The notes below the pieces were generated by a model. That model worked only from the letters and a program-made list of their open reading frames with translations, was not told the origin of the DNA and made no database searches. Positions 6,916 to 14,691 of a stretch of 23,616 bases of DNA are shown piece by piece. The translations under genes were made by a program, and so were the position numbers. This stretch comes from JBEVOS01 sp964564595. Lineage in GTDB: Bacteria; Pseudomonadota; Alphaproteobacteria; Caulobacterales; Aquidulcibacteraceae. The DNA is taken from positions 1 to 23,616 of the forward strand of contig CAZMCA010000037.1 of NCBI GenBank assembly GCA_964564595.1, read 5' to 3'. Every line of letters starts with the position of its first letter. Within the stretch, counting starts at the first letter, position 1.

Positions 6916-8165
6916 TCACGCCACATCGCGAACGTCAAAGGTCTTTGCTAGAAGCGCCCGCACAAAGGCGTCCCACTTTTCCATGGCCGCGCGCTTTTCC
7001 GGCATGTAGCTCCATCGGTCGTAGCTCTTTGAACTCACGTCCTGAAGAGTGTGATTTTGAATGCGGTCGCGGATCTCCTTGGAAATCCCGGCTTGGCCCG
7101 CAAGCGTCTTCCACGTCCGCCTTAGATCGCGGTTCGTAACGTAGGGAATAACCCCCGTCTCCCGCTGCCGCCACATGAAGGCATAGAGCGTCCCGTGCGT
7201 CACCGGCTTCGCCGGGTCCATCGCTGNNNNNNNNNNAAAAACCAGCCGTGCGGGTTCGGTTCAATCTCCTCCAGGAGTTCAATTGCGAGGCCGGGCAGGG
7301 GAATTGTGTGCGGCTTGTGGTTCTTGGTCGTCGACCAATCCAGAAGCTTCTGGCCACGATCGTATTGTTTGCGGTTGAGCGAGGCGATCTCTTCCACGCG
7401 CTGGCCCGTGAGCATCAGAATGCGGACAGCGCGCGCATAGGGCGGGTGAACCGGGCTGCTGGGATTTTCCAGCCAGCGATATAGGCGCACGAACTCTTCG
7501 TCGTTTAGCCAGCGCGTGCCCACGACCTTCGGCTCTGTAGGAATGCCCGCAGCCGGATTGCGCAAGACCCCGAACCGACGGGGCGACGTGCTCCGGTAGT
7601 CGTGTTCGGACTTCATCGCCCAGGAATAGGCGGAGCGCACGTAGCTGCGCACATGGTCAGCCATCGACCGCTTTCCCCGCAGATAGATCGGACGAAGGAC
7701 ATCTGTGATCTCCTCGGGCTCAATTTCGCGGGCCAAGCGGTGGCGACCAAGCGTGTCGGCGATCTTGTCGAGGCCCTTCTTGGCCTCCCTCCAGGAGCTC
7801 TTGTTGGAGATGCGGAGGTATTCCGCATAACCATCGAAAAGGTCGCCCACGGTCCCCGTGCGCACGTCTCGCGCCGTCTTGATGCTCCGACCCTTTTGTA
7901 TGAGCTCGGCGTAGTCGCGCTCGAATACCTCGCGCGCCTGGGCGAGGCTCATTGCCGGGTAGTCGCCCAGCTTCACCTTGGCCGGTTTTCCCTCTCGAAA
8001 TTGCACCGCCATCCAATAGGTGGTCACACGCTTCGGCATCGGCCGAATGATGAGGGTGAGACGTCCAACGCCTAGACCCTCACCATCACGAAGGATCTCT
8101 TCGCGGCCTGTGGAATGCACCCTTTTGATCGCTTGCCGGATCAGCCCATCGCTCAAAATCGTCAC
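6916..8165 (-). CDS. Tyrosine recombinase/integrase of phage or genomic-island type, interrupted by an assembly gap
   Basis: N-terminal DUF4102-like region at about 1-95 (TYWMAVQFREGKPAKVKLGD, YPAMSLAQAREVFERDY), a SAM-like core-binding domain at about 105-210, and a catalytic domain. The first catalytic Arg lies in LMLTGQRVEEIASL. After the gap come the second Arg in NRDLRRTWKTLAG, the NH of QNHTLQDV, and the Tyr nucleophile in SKSYDRWSYMPEKR. Ten Ns at 7227-7236 separate the halves, and the frames only agree if the true gap is 3k+2 bases; about five (WFFPSAM-like) would fit. The GTG start has GGAG ten bases upstream. It faces the cut radC gene, the typical position of an integrase at its attachment site. 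Joined length is about 414 residues, normal for the family. Confidence 0.9.
7227..7236. other. Assembly gap (ten Ns)
   Basis: Ten Ns inside the integrase gene mark a contig join. The flanking frames show that the true gap length is not ten modulo three. Confidence 0.98.
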
Positions 8166-8184
8166 GTCTTTAGGTCTCCGCGAT

Positions 8185-8228
8185 AGGGTATAGTCGTGCG
8201 CTTTTGTTCACGTTTTTTACTATACCCT
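8185..8228. promoter_or_regulatory. Inverted repeat upstream of the integrase
   Basis: AGGGTATAGT (8185-8194) and ACTATACCCT (8219-8228) are perfect 10-bp arms separated by 24 bases, 20 bases before the integrase start. Candidate uses: operator for autoregulation, or recombinase/excisionase arm sites. The arms are AT-rich compared with the surroundings. Confidence 0.5.
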
Positions 8229-8302
8229 GTGACACGCTTTGTTCTCAGGCGTGCAAACGTCAAGAACGAAAAAGTTCTCGATGTTTCAGCGGGATGCAGC
8301 GT

Positions 8303-8331
8303 TACTCACAGTGATCGAAAATTAGTGAGTA
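8303..8331. repeat. Short inverted repeat at the radC junction
   Basis: TACTCAC (8303-8309) and GTGAGTA (8325-8331) form 7-bp arms around a 15-base spacer, immediately beside the point where radC homology ends. The position suggests a crossover-site element of the integrated DNA. Confidence 0.35.
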
Positions 8332-9035
8332 GGGTGATTGTGCACGAGGATGACGGAGGCGGCCGAGAGTTCGAGCGCACGGCGCGCGACTTCGCGCGGA
8401 TAGACCGGCGCGTGATCGACGGTGCCGCGGTTGAGCACTTCGTCGTGGATCAATTGGTTCTTCGTATCGAGGAACAGCACGCGAAATTGCTCGCGCCCCT
8501 CATGCTGCATCGCCGAGCGGCAATAGGAGATGAGCTGCGACCATGAGCCAATCACCGGGCGCTTGGTGATTTCTGCTTTCGCCGCGCGCTCGAAGAAGGC
8601 CTGCAGGACTTTGAGTTCTTGTGCGACCGCGGCGCCCGCGCCTTCGACTTCCGCGATCAGGCGCGGCGGGGCGGCGAGGACGCCGGAGAGATCCTTGAAC
8701 CGGTCGAGCAGCGCCTTCGCGAGCGGCTTGGTGTCTTTGCGCGGGATCACGCGGAAGAGCAGCAGCTCCAGCAATTCATAGTCCGCCAGCGCGCCGGGGC
8801 CGCCGTCTTCGAAGCGCTGCCGGAGGCGCGCGCGGTGATCGTGAAAGTGCGGCTTGACCGGATCGGCGGGCGCTTTGCGCGGGCGCGTATCGGTGACGGG
8901 GATGGCTTGCGGCGCGCCGTCGATCTCGAACAGGAAACGCGTTGCGTCTTCCACGGCGCTTTGCAGCGCGGCTTGGTCCTTCGCGCGGCGCGCCTTGCGC
9001 GCGTCTTTCGAGGCTCGCGCGCCTTCCTCGCTCAC
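8322..9035 (-). pseudogene. radC: RadC-family JAMM protein cut off in the metal-binding motif
   Basis: The UPF0758 signature is clear: HFHDHRARLRQRFEDGGPGA, LADYELLELLLFRVIPRKDT, helix-hairpin-helix region to about residue 130, then the JAMM-like domain with FRVLFLDTKNQLIHDEVLNR and VILVHNHP. Family members continue HNHPSGDPTPS-x-x-D and about 45 more residues; here the reading is HNHPTH and stop. The Ser and Asp of the metal site are therefore missing. The GTG start lies one base after the map stop codon, so the two genes are cotranscribed. The break coincides with the integrase region, which suggests radC was the insertion target. RadC's biochemical role is not settled. Confidence 0.85.
8337..8348 (+). 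repeat. 12-bp direct repeat, copy 2, inside radC at the junction
   Basis: ATTGTGCACGAG encodes (on the minus strand) the LVHN of the radC motif and is identical to 295-306. It may be the shared core of an attachment site. Confidence 0.25.
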
Positions 9036-9036
9036 G

Positions 9037-9873
9037 TCACGCGACCGCTTGCGCGCTAAGCGTATGTGGGGTGTGCAGGCCCTTGGGCGAGGACGTGAAA
9101 ATCTCCACGCCCGTTTCGGTGACGCCGACCGAGTGCTCGAATTGCGCCGAGAGGGACTTGTCCTTCGTCACCGCCGTCCAGCCGTCGTTCAGGATCTTCA
9201 TGTGCGGGCGGCCGATGTTGATCATCGGCTCGACGGTGAAGATCATGCCGGCCTTCAGTTCGGCGCCTTTGCCGGGTTTGCCGAAGTGCAAGATGTTCGG
9301 CGCGTCGTGGAACACTTGCCCGAGGCCGTGGCCGCAGAACTCGCGCACGACCGAGCAGCCTTCCGCTTCAGCGTAAGATTGGATCGCGTGGCCGATGTCG
9401 CCGAGCGTTGCGCCTGGCTTGATGACGGCAAGGCCGCGCATCAGCGACTCGTATGTCACGTCCATCAGCCGGCGTGCTTTGCGCGGCGTTTCACCGGCCG
9501 CGTACATGCGCGAGTGATCGCCGTGCCAGCCATCGACGATCACGGTCACGTCGATGTTCAGAATGTCGCCATCGCGCAGCGCGCGGGGGCCGGGGATGCC
9601 GTGGCAGATGACGTGGTTGAGCGAGGTGCAGACGGTGTGCCGGTAGCCGCGATACCCGACGCAGGCGGGCAGGGCGCCGTTGTCGAACACGAACTCGCGG
9701 GCGAGATCGTCGAGCCGCTCGGTCGTCACGCCCTCGCGCACTTCGCCGACCAGCATGTCGAGGCACTCGGCGGCGAGCCGGCCGGCCTTGCGCATGCCTT
9801 CGAAGGCTTCTGGCCCGTGGATGCGGATGGAGCGCAGGTCGCGCTGGTCGTCGTCGGCGGCGGCGTAGGTCAT
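9037..9873 (-). CDS. map: Methionine aminopeptidase, type I
   Basis: 278 residues. Removes the initiator methionine from nascent proteins. All metal and substrate residues are present: His91 (CHGIP), Asp108 (LNIDVT), Asp119 (GDHSRMY), His182 (FCGHGLG), Glu215 (FTVEPMI) and Glu246 (SAQFEHSVGV). The chosen start (MTYAAADDDQ, ATG at 9873) matches the usual alphaproteobacterial length; a longer frame to 9945 adds an atypical 24 residues. There is no Shine-Dalgarno before 9873. An ATTATA-like box at about 10 bases upstream raises the possibility of a leaderless transcript, which is inference. radC follows one base after the stop. Confidence 0.95.
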   Translation of the reverse strand: MTYAAADDDQRDLRSIRIHGPEAFEGMRKAGRLAAECLDMLVGEVREGVTTERLDDLAREFVFDNGALPACVGYRGYRHTVCTSLNHVICHGIPGPRALRDGDILNIDVTVIVDGWHGDHSRMYAAGETPRKARRLMDVTYESLMRGLAVIKPGATLGDIGHAIQSYAEAEGCSVVREFCGHGLGQVFHDAPNILHFGKPGKGAELKAGMIFTVEPMINIGRPHMKILNDGWTAVTKDKSLSAQFEHSVGVTETGVEIFTSSPKGLHTPHTLSAQAVA

Positions 9874-9997
9874 GGGGCCCGGATATAATGCTTGGCCGCT
9901 CCCATAGCACGGTTTGCCGGGCGCTTCTTCCCTAACGGCCTGCATCCGATCCGGCGCTTAGCGGCATCTTGGGGTTAAGGAACGCGAGAGGCCGGCC

Positions 9998-10534
9998 ATG
10001 ACTGGGTTCGAAGACTTCAACTGGGGCGCCCTGGGGATTGGGCTCTCGGCGGCTTTGGCGCTGGTCTGGGCCGTGTTCGCGGTGCGCAACCGGCCAAGCG
10101 CGACGGCGCTGGTGGTGGGCCTTGCCCACATCGTGGTGGCCGGCTTCCACAGCGTGGCCCCCATCCGCGGGCTCCTCGACCCCCACTATGTCGGCTACAG
10201 CTTTGGGATGCTCAGCGCGTCCAGCGGCTGGCAGGTGACGGCGCTGGCGGGCGCGGTTTTTGTTTTGGCGGCGGTCGGGGCGTTCAACGCGCTGGCGAGC
10301 GACCGGCGGGCCCGCATCCGGGTGGCGGCGACCTCGACGCTCTTCCTCGTCAATGTCGGCGGGGCCTGGCTCCACAACGCGGTCACGGACCTGCGGGGCA
10401 ACGTTATCCAGTTCGGCGAATACGCGACCATTCCGGGCGAGGCCGGCACCGCGTTGCTCTTCGTGCTGTTCGTCGCGCCGTTCTTCCTGGGCGCGCTCTG
10501 GGCCGGCAAGCGCGCGCTCACGCCCGCCGCTTAA
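9998..10534 (+). CDS. Integral membrane protein of unknown function
   Basis: 178 residues with about five hydrophobic segments (near 10-29, 36-52, 80-98, 108-125 and 150-170). Recognisable patches are AHIVVAGFHSVAPIRGLLDP and NVGGAWLHNAVTDLRG, with conserved-looking His and Asp between helices, but I do not recognise the family. The ATG has GAGAGG about seven bases upstream. It diverges from map across 124 bases and is followed 17 bases later by the CinA-like gene, so the two are probably cotranscribed. Confidence 0.7.
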   Translation: MTGFEDFNWGALGIGLSAALALVWAVFAVRNRPSATALVVGLAHIVVAGFHSVAPIRGLLDPHYVGYSFGMLSASSGWQVTALAGAVFVLAAVGAFNALASDRRARIRVAATSTLFLVNVGGAWLHNAVTDLRGNVIQFGEYATIPGEAGTALLFVLFVAPFFLGALWAGKRALTPAA

Positions 10535-10551
10535 AATGCTAAGGAGAGGCC

Positions 10552-11313
10552 ATGGCCTCTCCCGCAACCGTCAAAGCCGCCGTCCTTCTGATCGGCGATG
10601 AACTCCTCTCCGGCCGCACGCAGGATGTGAACCTGCAGACGATCGCGAAATTCCTGGCGCCGCTCGGCATCCAGGTCGCGGAAGCCCGCGTCGTGCCCGA
10701 TGAGCCGGACGAGATGATCGCGGCGATCAACGCGCTGCGGACGAAGTACGCCTACGTTTTCACCACGGGCGGCATCGGCCCCACGCATGACGATAAAACA
10801 GCTGATTGCGTCGCCGCCGCGTTCGGTGCGCACATCGATGTCCGCGCCGATGCGCGCGCGATTTTGGAAGAGCATTACAAAACGACCGACATCAACGAAG
10901 CGCGCTTGCGCATGGCGCGCATCCCGGATGGCGCCTCGCTGATCGCGAACCCGGTGTCGAAAGCGCCAGGCTTTCAGATGGAGAACGTGTTCGTGATGGC
11001 CGGCGTGCCCTCGATCATGCGCGGGATGTTGGAAGATATTGGCCATCGGCTCACGGGTGGGGCCGTGTTGCGGGCGCGTACGGTGCGCGGCAAGGGGCTG
11101 AAGGAGGGCGAGCTTGCCGCGCCCCTCAAAGAGCTGGAAGCGAAGTACGACGGCGTGGGGTTTGGCTCTTATCCGTGGTTCGCGGCGGATGGGCATGGCG
11201 CGCATCTGGTCGCGCGCTCGACGGATGCCGCCGCGCTCGAGGCAGCGACAGCCGATCTCATCGCGCTGGTGCGTGCGCTGGGGATCGAGCCGGAGTTGTT
11301 GGAAGACGCCTAG
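10552..11313 (+). CDS. CinA N-terminal/MoaB-like molybdopterin-binding domain protein
   Basis: 253 residues. The MoCF_biosynth fold is shown by AAVLLIGDELLSGRTQDVN at the start and YVFTTGGIGPTHDDKTADCV around residue 70. The C-terminal nicotinamide-nucleotide amidase domain of full CinA is absent, so this is the short form common in alphaproteobacteria, often annotated as competence/damage-inducible protein A. Its reaction is not established. The ATG has AAGGAG five bases upstream. Its TAG stop shares CTAG with the stop of the DUF1345 gene on the other strand. Confidence 0.88.
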   Translation: MASPATVKAAVLLIGDELLSGRTQDVNLQTIAKFLAPLGIQVAEARVVPDEPDEMIAAINALRTKYAYVFTTGGIGPTHDDKTADCVAAAFGAHIDVRADARAILEEHYKTTDINEARLRMARIPDGASLIANPVSKAPGFQMENVFVMAGVPSIMRGMLEDIGHRLTGGAVLRARTVRGKGLKEGELAAPLKELEAKYDGVGFGSYPWFAADGHGAHLVARSTDAAALEAATADLIALVRALGIEPELLEDA

Positions 11314-11975
11314 GTCGGCGCGAAGAGGCTCGCGGCGAAGTTGATGCTGACGGCGAGCACGACGGTGTTGAACAAAAACGCGACGATGCCGTGCACGGTG
11401 ACTGTGCGGCGAATCGGGCGGCTCGTGATGTCGATATCCGCGGTCTGGTTCGCCGCGCCGATCACGAACGAGAAGTGCACGAAATCCCAGAAGTCCGGCT
11501 TCTGCCCGCCGTGGAAGGTAAGCCCTTCGGCGACGCCGCCCGCTTCGTCGGGCGCGTAATATTCGTGCGCGTAGTGCGAAGCGAACACGAAATGCGTGAA
11601 CGTCCAGGAAAGCGCGATGGTGGCGAACGCAAGCGCAATGCGCGCGCCGCGCGCCGCCGCCGGGCCATCGCGCGCCGCGCTCAGCTCGAACGCAATCGCG
11701 GCAACGCTTGCGCCCGCAGCCAAGATACAGAGCGCCAGAATGGCGTGGCGGCCCTCGTCCTCGTCCTTCGCGTGCGCGGCCAGCACTTCGGGCGTCGCGC
11801 GCCGCTTGGCGATCACCAGCATCGCGATGAACGCAAGCGCGAACACGTCCCACGTGATCAGCGCGCGCGTAAGCGCAGCAAGCGTGTTGGGCGCAAGCTC
11901 GAGCGCCGCATAGACGCCCGCTCCGGTGAGGCCGGCGCGCCAGAGAAAGGGATGTGAGCGAAAGAGGCCGCGCAT
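11310..11975 (-). CDS. DUF1345 family membrane protein
   Basis: About 221 residues with four or five membrane segments. Family marks are LAFATIALSWTFTHFVFASH, YAHEYYAPDE and a C-terminal block with PDFWDFVHFSFVIGAANQTA, then ADIDITSRPIRR and a last helix. This is a complete DUF1345 protein; the function is unknown. I chose the ATG at 11975. GTG codons at 11993 and 11999 in the same frame are alternatives, and none has an ideal ribosome-binding site. It converges with the CinA-like gene with a four-base overlap of stops. Confidence 0.85.
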   Translation of the reverse strand: MRGLFRSHPFLWRAGLTGAGVYAALELAPNTLAALTRALITWDVFALAFIAMLVIAKRRATPEVLAAHAKDEDEGRHAILALCILAAGASVAAIAFELSAARDGPAAARGARIALAFATIALSWTFTHFVFASHYAHEYYAPDEAGGVAEGLTFHGGQKPDFWDFVHFSFVIGAANQTADIDITSRPIRRTVTVHGIVAFLFNTVVLAVSINFAASLFAPT

Positions 11976-12026
11976 TGCTCCGGAGGGTGACACGCGCACG
12001 CCCCGCCAGCTAGAAGCTTCGCGCGT

Positions 12027-12113
12027 GCGGACGTGGCGAAACTGGTAGACGCACCGGACTTAAAATCCGTTCGCCGCAAGGCGGTGTGGGTTCGACTCCC
12101 ACCGTCCGCACCA
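12027..12113 (+). tRNA. tRNA-Leu, anticodon UAA
   Basis: 87 bases including an encoded CCA. The acceptor stem pairs GCGGACG with CGTCCGC. The D arm is TGGCGAAACTGGTAGACGCA. The anticodon loop CTTAAAA gives UAA. A long class II variable arm (CGCCG-CAA-GGCGG) and T arm GTGGGTTCGACTCCCAC follow. These are the features of a leucine tRNA. Confidence 0.97.
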
Positions 12114-12240
12114 GCCTTCGCTCGCTTCGCGAGCTACGGCTAGGCGAGCCAGACTCAACGGATAGGGCGAAGCCGAAGCCCGTCTGGGCGAAGGCGGGCG
12201 TGCGTAACGCCCAGATACGGCGAGGCAAGCCGACCCATAC
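12114..12240. repeat. Imperfect inverted-repeat region downstream of tRNA-Leu
   Basis: Just after CCA, AGCCTTCGCTCGC pairs with GCGAGCTACGGCT at 11 of 13 positions. A second stem further on pairs TCTGGGCG with CGCCCAGA. There is no T-run, so these are not clear intrinsic terminators. They may be transcript-end processing structures or decayed repeats of the kind that accumulate behind tRNA genes. No gene is visible here. Confidence 0.4.
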
Positions 12241-12244
12241 ATTT

Positions 12245-12286
12245 GTTGACTTGGAAACCATCGGCAGATAGTTGACTAGGAAACAA
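12245..12286 (+). promoter_or_regulatory. Tandem 16-bp repeats in the marR promoter
   Basis: GTTGACTTGGAAACCA (12245-12260) and GTTGACTAGGAAACAA (12271-12286) match at 14 of 16 positions, 26 bases apart, 10 bases before the MarR start. TTGACT in the first copy could be a -35 element with a weak -10 overlapping the second. This is a good candidate for an autoregulatory operator. Confidence 0.5.
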
Positions 12287-12295
12287 AGGGCCGCG

Positions 12296-12745
12296 ATGCC
12301 ACAAGCGTCTCAATTGACAGATCACCTCGGCTATTGGCTGCGGCTGGTGTCGAACCATGTCTCGCACGCGTTCGCCGCGAAGGTGGCGGCGCGCGGCGTG
12401 ACGGTGGCCGAATGGGTGGTGTTGCGTGCGCTCTATGATGGTCCGGCCGCGCCGAGCCGCGTGGCCGATACGCTCGGCATGACGCGCGGCGCGATCACCA
12501 AGCTCGCGGACCGGCTGATCGCCAAGGCGCTCGTGGCGCGCCGCCCAAGCGCCGAGGACGGGCGCGCGCAAACGCTCGCGCTGACGGCCAAAGGCGCAAA
12601 ACTCGTGCCCGAGCTTGCAGCGCTCGCCGATGAGAACGACGCGGCGTTTTTCGGCGCGCTCACGGCTACCGAGCGCAAGACGCTCGAGCGTCTGATGAAA
12701 CGCATGGCCGCACGGTTCGACATGACGGCCGCGCCGACCGAGTGA
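12296..12745 (+). CDS. MarR-family transcriptional regulator
   Basis: 149 residues. Winged helix at about 30-100: VTVAEWVVLRALYDGPAAPS, RVADTLGMTRGAITKLADRL, then the wing RRPSAEDGRAQTLALTAKG. Dimerisation helices flank it. MarR proteins repress nearby genes and are released by small aromatic or oxidant ligands. The ATG at 12296 has AAAGGG five bases upstream; a TTG at 12272 lies within the repeat and is unlikely. The repeats just upstream suggest autoregulation. The DUF1398 gene starts 14 bases after its stop and is probably cotranscribed. Confidence 0.9.
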   Translation: MPQASQLTDHLGYWLRLVSNHVSHAFAAKVAARGVTVAEWVVLRALYDGPAAPSRVADTLGMTRGAITKLADRLIAKALVARRPSAEDGRAQTLALTAKGAKLVPELAALADENDAAFFGALTATERKTLERLMKRMAARFDMTAAPTE

Positions 12746-12759
12746 CGGAGAACAAGCGG

Positions 12760-13161
12760 ATGCAAGAGGCGATGATTGCCGTGGCGACGGCGTGCCGCGA
12801 TGGCGCCGAGAGCGGCGCGATGACGTTTCCGCAAATTGTGGCCGCGCTGGCCGGGGCGGGGATCGAAAGCTACGCCGTCGATTTCAGGCGACAGACGATC
12901 ACGTATTTCGCTCAGGACGGCGACAGCCTCGAACTGGCGACGCATCGCGTCGAGACGGCGATTGCGCCGCGCTTCGATGTTGCGAAGATTCAGGCCGCGA
13001 TCAGCGAAGCGCAGACGCTCGCGCCTGGCTACACGTATCGCGGTTTTTGCCAGAAGGCCGCCGCGGCTGGGTGCGCGGGTTATGTCGTGTCGCTTGTGGG
13101 CCGGCGCGCCGTGTATTTCGGCCGGACCGCCGAAACACACGTCGAGCACTTTCCAGATTAA
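12760..13161 (+). CDS. DUF1398 family protein
   Basis: 133 residues. TFPQIVAALAGAGIESYAVD, then FRRQTITYFAQDGDSL and YTYRGFCQKAAAAGCAGYVV with VVSLVGRRAVYFGRTAETHV at the end are the DUF1398 (YbcV-like) signature. No function is known for the family. The ATG at 12760 has GGAG nine bases upstream; a GTG at 12742 overlapping the MarR stop is possible but lacks a ribosome-binding site. Its TAA stop shares TTAA with the stop of the opposite dienelactone hydrolase gene. Confidence 0.88.
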   Translation: MQEAMIAVATACRDGAESGAMTFPQIVAALAGAGIESYAVDFRRQTITYFAQDGDSLELATHRVETAIAPRFDVAKIQAAISEAQTLAPGYTYRGFCQKAAAAGCAGYVVSLVGRRAVYFGRTAETHVEHFPD

Positions 13162-14027
13162 GCCAAGTTCGCTTCGAACAGCGCGAGCAGGCGCGCCCAG
13201 GCGCGGTCGGCTTGGACTTGGTCGTAGACGCGCGAGTCGATCGAGCACCAGCCGTGTTGGGCGGGATAGACTTCGATCTCGGCGGGGCGGTTCGCAGCGT
13301 CGAACGCCGCGCGCAAGCGTTCCTTGGCGCCTGGATCGGCGGCGTCATCGTTTTGCGCGATGGCGACGAGGTAGCTCGCGCGCATTTGCGGAATGAGCAG
13401 ATGCGGTGACGTAGGCGCGTCGGTCGCAAGGCCGCCGCCGTGGAACGAGCCGCCCGCGCGCACGCGGCTCGGCACGGCGGCTGCGGTGCGCATCGTGAGC
13501 GCGCCGCCCATGCAATAGCCGGTAGTGCCCACGCCTTTGCGCGTATCGACGGCGGCTTGTTGATCGAGCCAGCCGACATAGGCCGTCGCGTCGCGCGCGA
13601 TGGCTTCGGGATTGAATTGCGCCGTGTAGCTCATCAGCCGCGCGCGCACGTCGGGCTGCGTGAACGCTTCGCCTTCGGCGAGCACGGGCGCGCGGGCGCT
13701 GCGATAGAATGGATTGACGGTGAGGACGGCGTAGCCGCTTTCGGCGAGCCGCCGGCCCATCGTGCGAAAGCCGGGGCGGAGGCCCCCGATGTCTGGCCAC
13801 ACGAGCACGGCGGCATGGCGCCCGCGCGTGGGATGCACAAAATGCGCGTCGCACGTTCCGTCCGGCGTGGTGATGGTCACGTCCTGCTCGGTGAGCGTGG
13901 CTGCGCCCGCTGTGGTGGAGCACGCCGCGAGCGCGCCCGCGCCCAGGAGCGCAAAGCCCCGGCGCGAGACATTGGCGGCGTCGGCCAGGAATTCTTCGTC
14001 TTCATGGACTGTGCGCTCGTCACACAT
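13158..14027 (-). CDS. Dienelactone hydrolase family protein, Tat-exported
   Basis: 289 residues. The N-terminus has SRRGFALLGAGALAACSTTA (Arg22-Arg23), a twin-arginine signal ending in a lipobox-like AACS, so the enzyme is probably exported folded and may be a lipoprotein. The alpha/beta hydrolase triad is Cys172 (GYCMGG), Asp227 or 228 (AQNDDAADP) and His258 (PAQHGWC). The nucleophile is Cys, as in dienelactone hydrolases, which open cyclic ester rings; the true substrate is unknown. It has its own promoter region, divergent from the small secreted-protein gene at 14180. Confidence 0.92.
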   Translation of the reverse strand: MCDERTVHEDEEFLADAANVSRRGFALLGAGALAACSTTAGAATLTEQDVTITTPDGTCDAHFVHPTRGRHAAVLVWPDIGGLRPGFRTMGRRLAESGYAVLTVNPFYRSARAPVLAEGEAFTQPDVRARLMSYTAQFNPEAIARDATAYVGWLDQQAAVDTRKGVGTTGYCMGGALTMRTAAAVPSRVRAGGSFHGGGLATDAPTSPHLLIPQMRASYLVAIAQNDDAADPGAKERLRAAFDAANRPAEIEVYPAQHGWCSIDSRVYDQVQADRAWARLLALFEANLA

Positions 14028-14179
14028 GGCCGGGCTCCCTCTCTTGTCGTTTCGGCAAGCATAACGGGGCGCGGGCGGCTGGCTAGGCAGATCACGCCCG
14101 TGTCAGCGCGCGATGCAACCAAGGCGGGTTCCAGGCGTTTGCCGCCCAGTGCAGGGGCAGGGCCGATGGAGCTGAGACG

Positions 14180-14632
14180 ATGAGATTTCAAATTGCCTGC
14201 GCCGCAGCGCTTGGGTTCGCCGCGATGGGCGCCAGCGTCGCCCCCGCCTGGAGCGCGAACGACCCGACCTCGGTGGCGCGCCAGCAATATCGCGCTGAGT
14301 GCAGCCGGTTCGAGCCAAGGGAATGGTGCGAGTGCATGGGCGCCGGTATGGCGCAAACGCTGACGCCGGAAGAGATGACGCTGGCGCGCCGCGCGCTGCG
14401 CGACCGGCACGTTTCAGTGACGCCTGCGCGCGCCGAAGCGACCGAAGCGACGATTGCATCCGTCGGGATGGATCCGGCGCGGGATGATCCGTTCGAGCGC
14501 ATCCGCGAAGTGGAGACGCAAGTCTCCGCGCCCTGCGCCGTGTTCCGCCACGATCCGCCCGCAAGCGCGGCGGAGGCGCGCGCGGAGTCTGCGATGGAGC
14601 CCGAGCAGCCCGCGAAAGTTCCTGAGGGCTAA
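14180..14632 (+). CDS. Secreted protein of unknown function
   Basis: 150 residues. MRFQIACAAALGFAAMGASV followed by APAWS-AND is a Sec signal peptide with a predicted cleavage near residue 25. The mature part has Cys41, Cys50 and Cys52 (ECSRFEPREWCECM) and Cys119, which could form disulfides in the periplasm. The tail is rich in Ala, Glu and Pro. I recognise no family. The ATG has GGAG nine bases upstream. It lies 60 bases before the enoyl-CoA hydratase gene. Confidence 0.7.
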   Translation: MRFQIACAAALGFAAMGASVAPAWSANDPTSVARQQYRAECSRFEPREWCECMGAGMAQTLTPEEMTLARRALRDRHVSVTPARAEATEATIASVGMDPARDDPFERIREVETQVSAPCAVFRHDPPASAAEARAESAMEPEQPAKVPEG

Positions 14633-14660
14633 GCTCTCGCACAGCGCTGCCGACGCGCTT

Positions 14661-14687
14661 ACGCTCCCTCCAAACGAGAGGGAGCGT
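14661..14687 (+). promoter_or_regulatory. Hairpin containing the ribosome-binding site of the enoyl-CoA hydratase gene
   Basis: ACGCTCCCTC (14661-14670) and GAGGGAGCGT (14678-14687) are perfect 10-bp arms with a 7-base loop. The right arm contains the GGAG that sits seven bases before the ATG at 14692. In RNA this would hide the ribosome-binding site. There is no T-run, so a simple terminator is less likely. Confidence 0.6.
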
Positions 14688-14691
14688 TCGC

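Noticed and set aside
8195..8218. Intrinsic terminator (CGTG...CACG then T6)
   Set aside because: Only a four-base stem, and there is no plus-strand gene upstream to terminate.
8854..9888. 344-residue plus-strand frame over map and radC
   Set aside because: It is antisense to intact map and truncated radC, both with full family motifs.
10531..11853. 440-residue minus-strand frame through the CinA-like and DUF1345 genes
   Set aside because: No domain is visible, and it is a shadow of two well-supported genes.
12010..12261. Antisense frame over tRNA-Leu reading WESNPHR and similar
   Set aside because: This is the well-known false protein produced by translating the opposite strand of a leucine tRNA.
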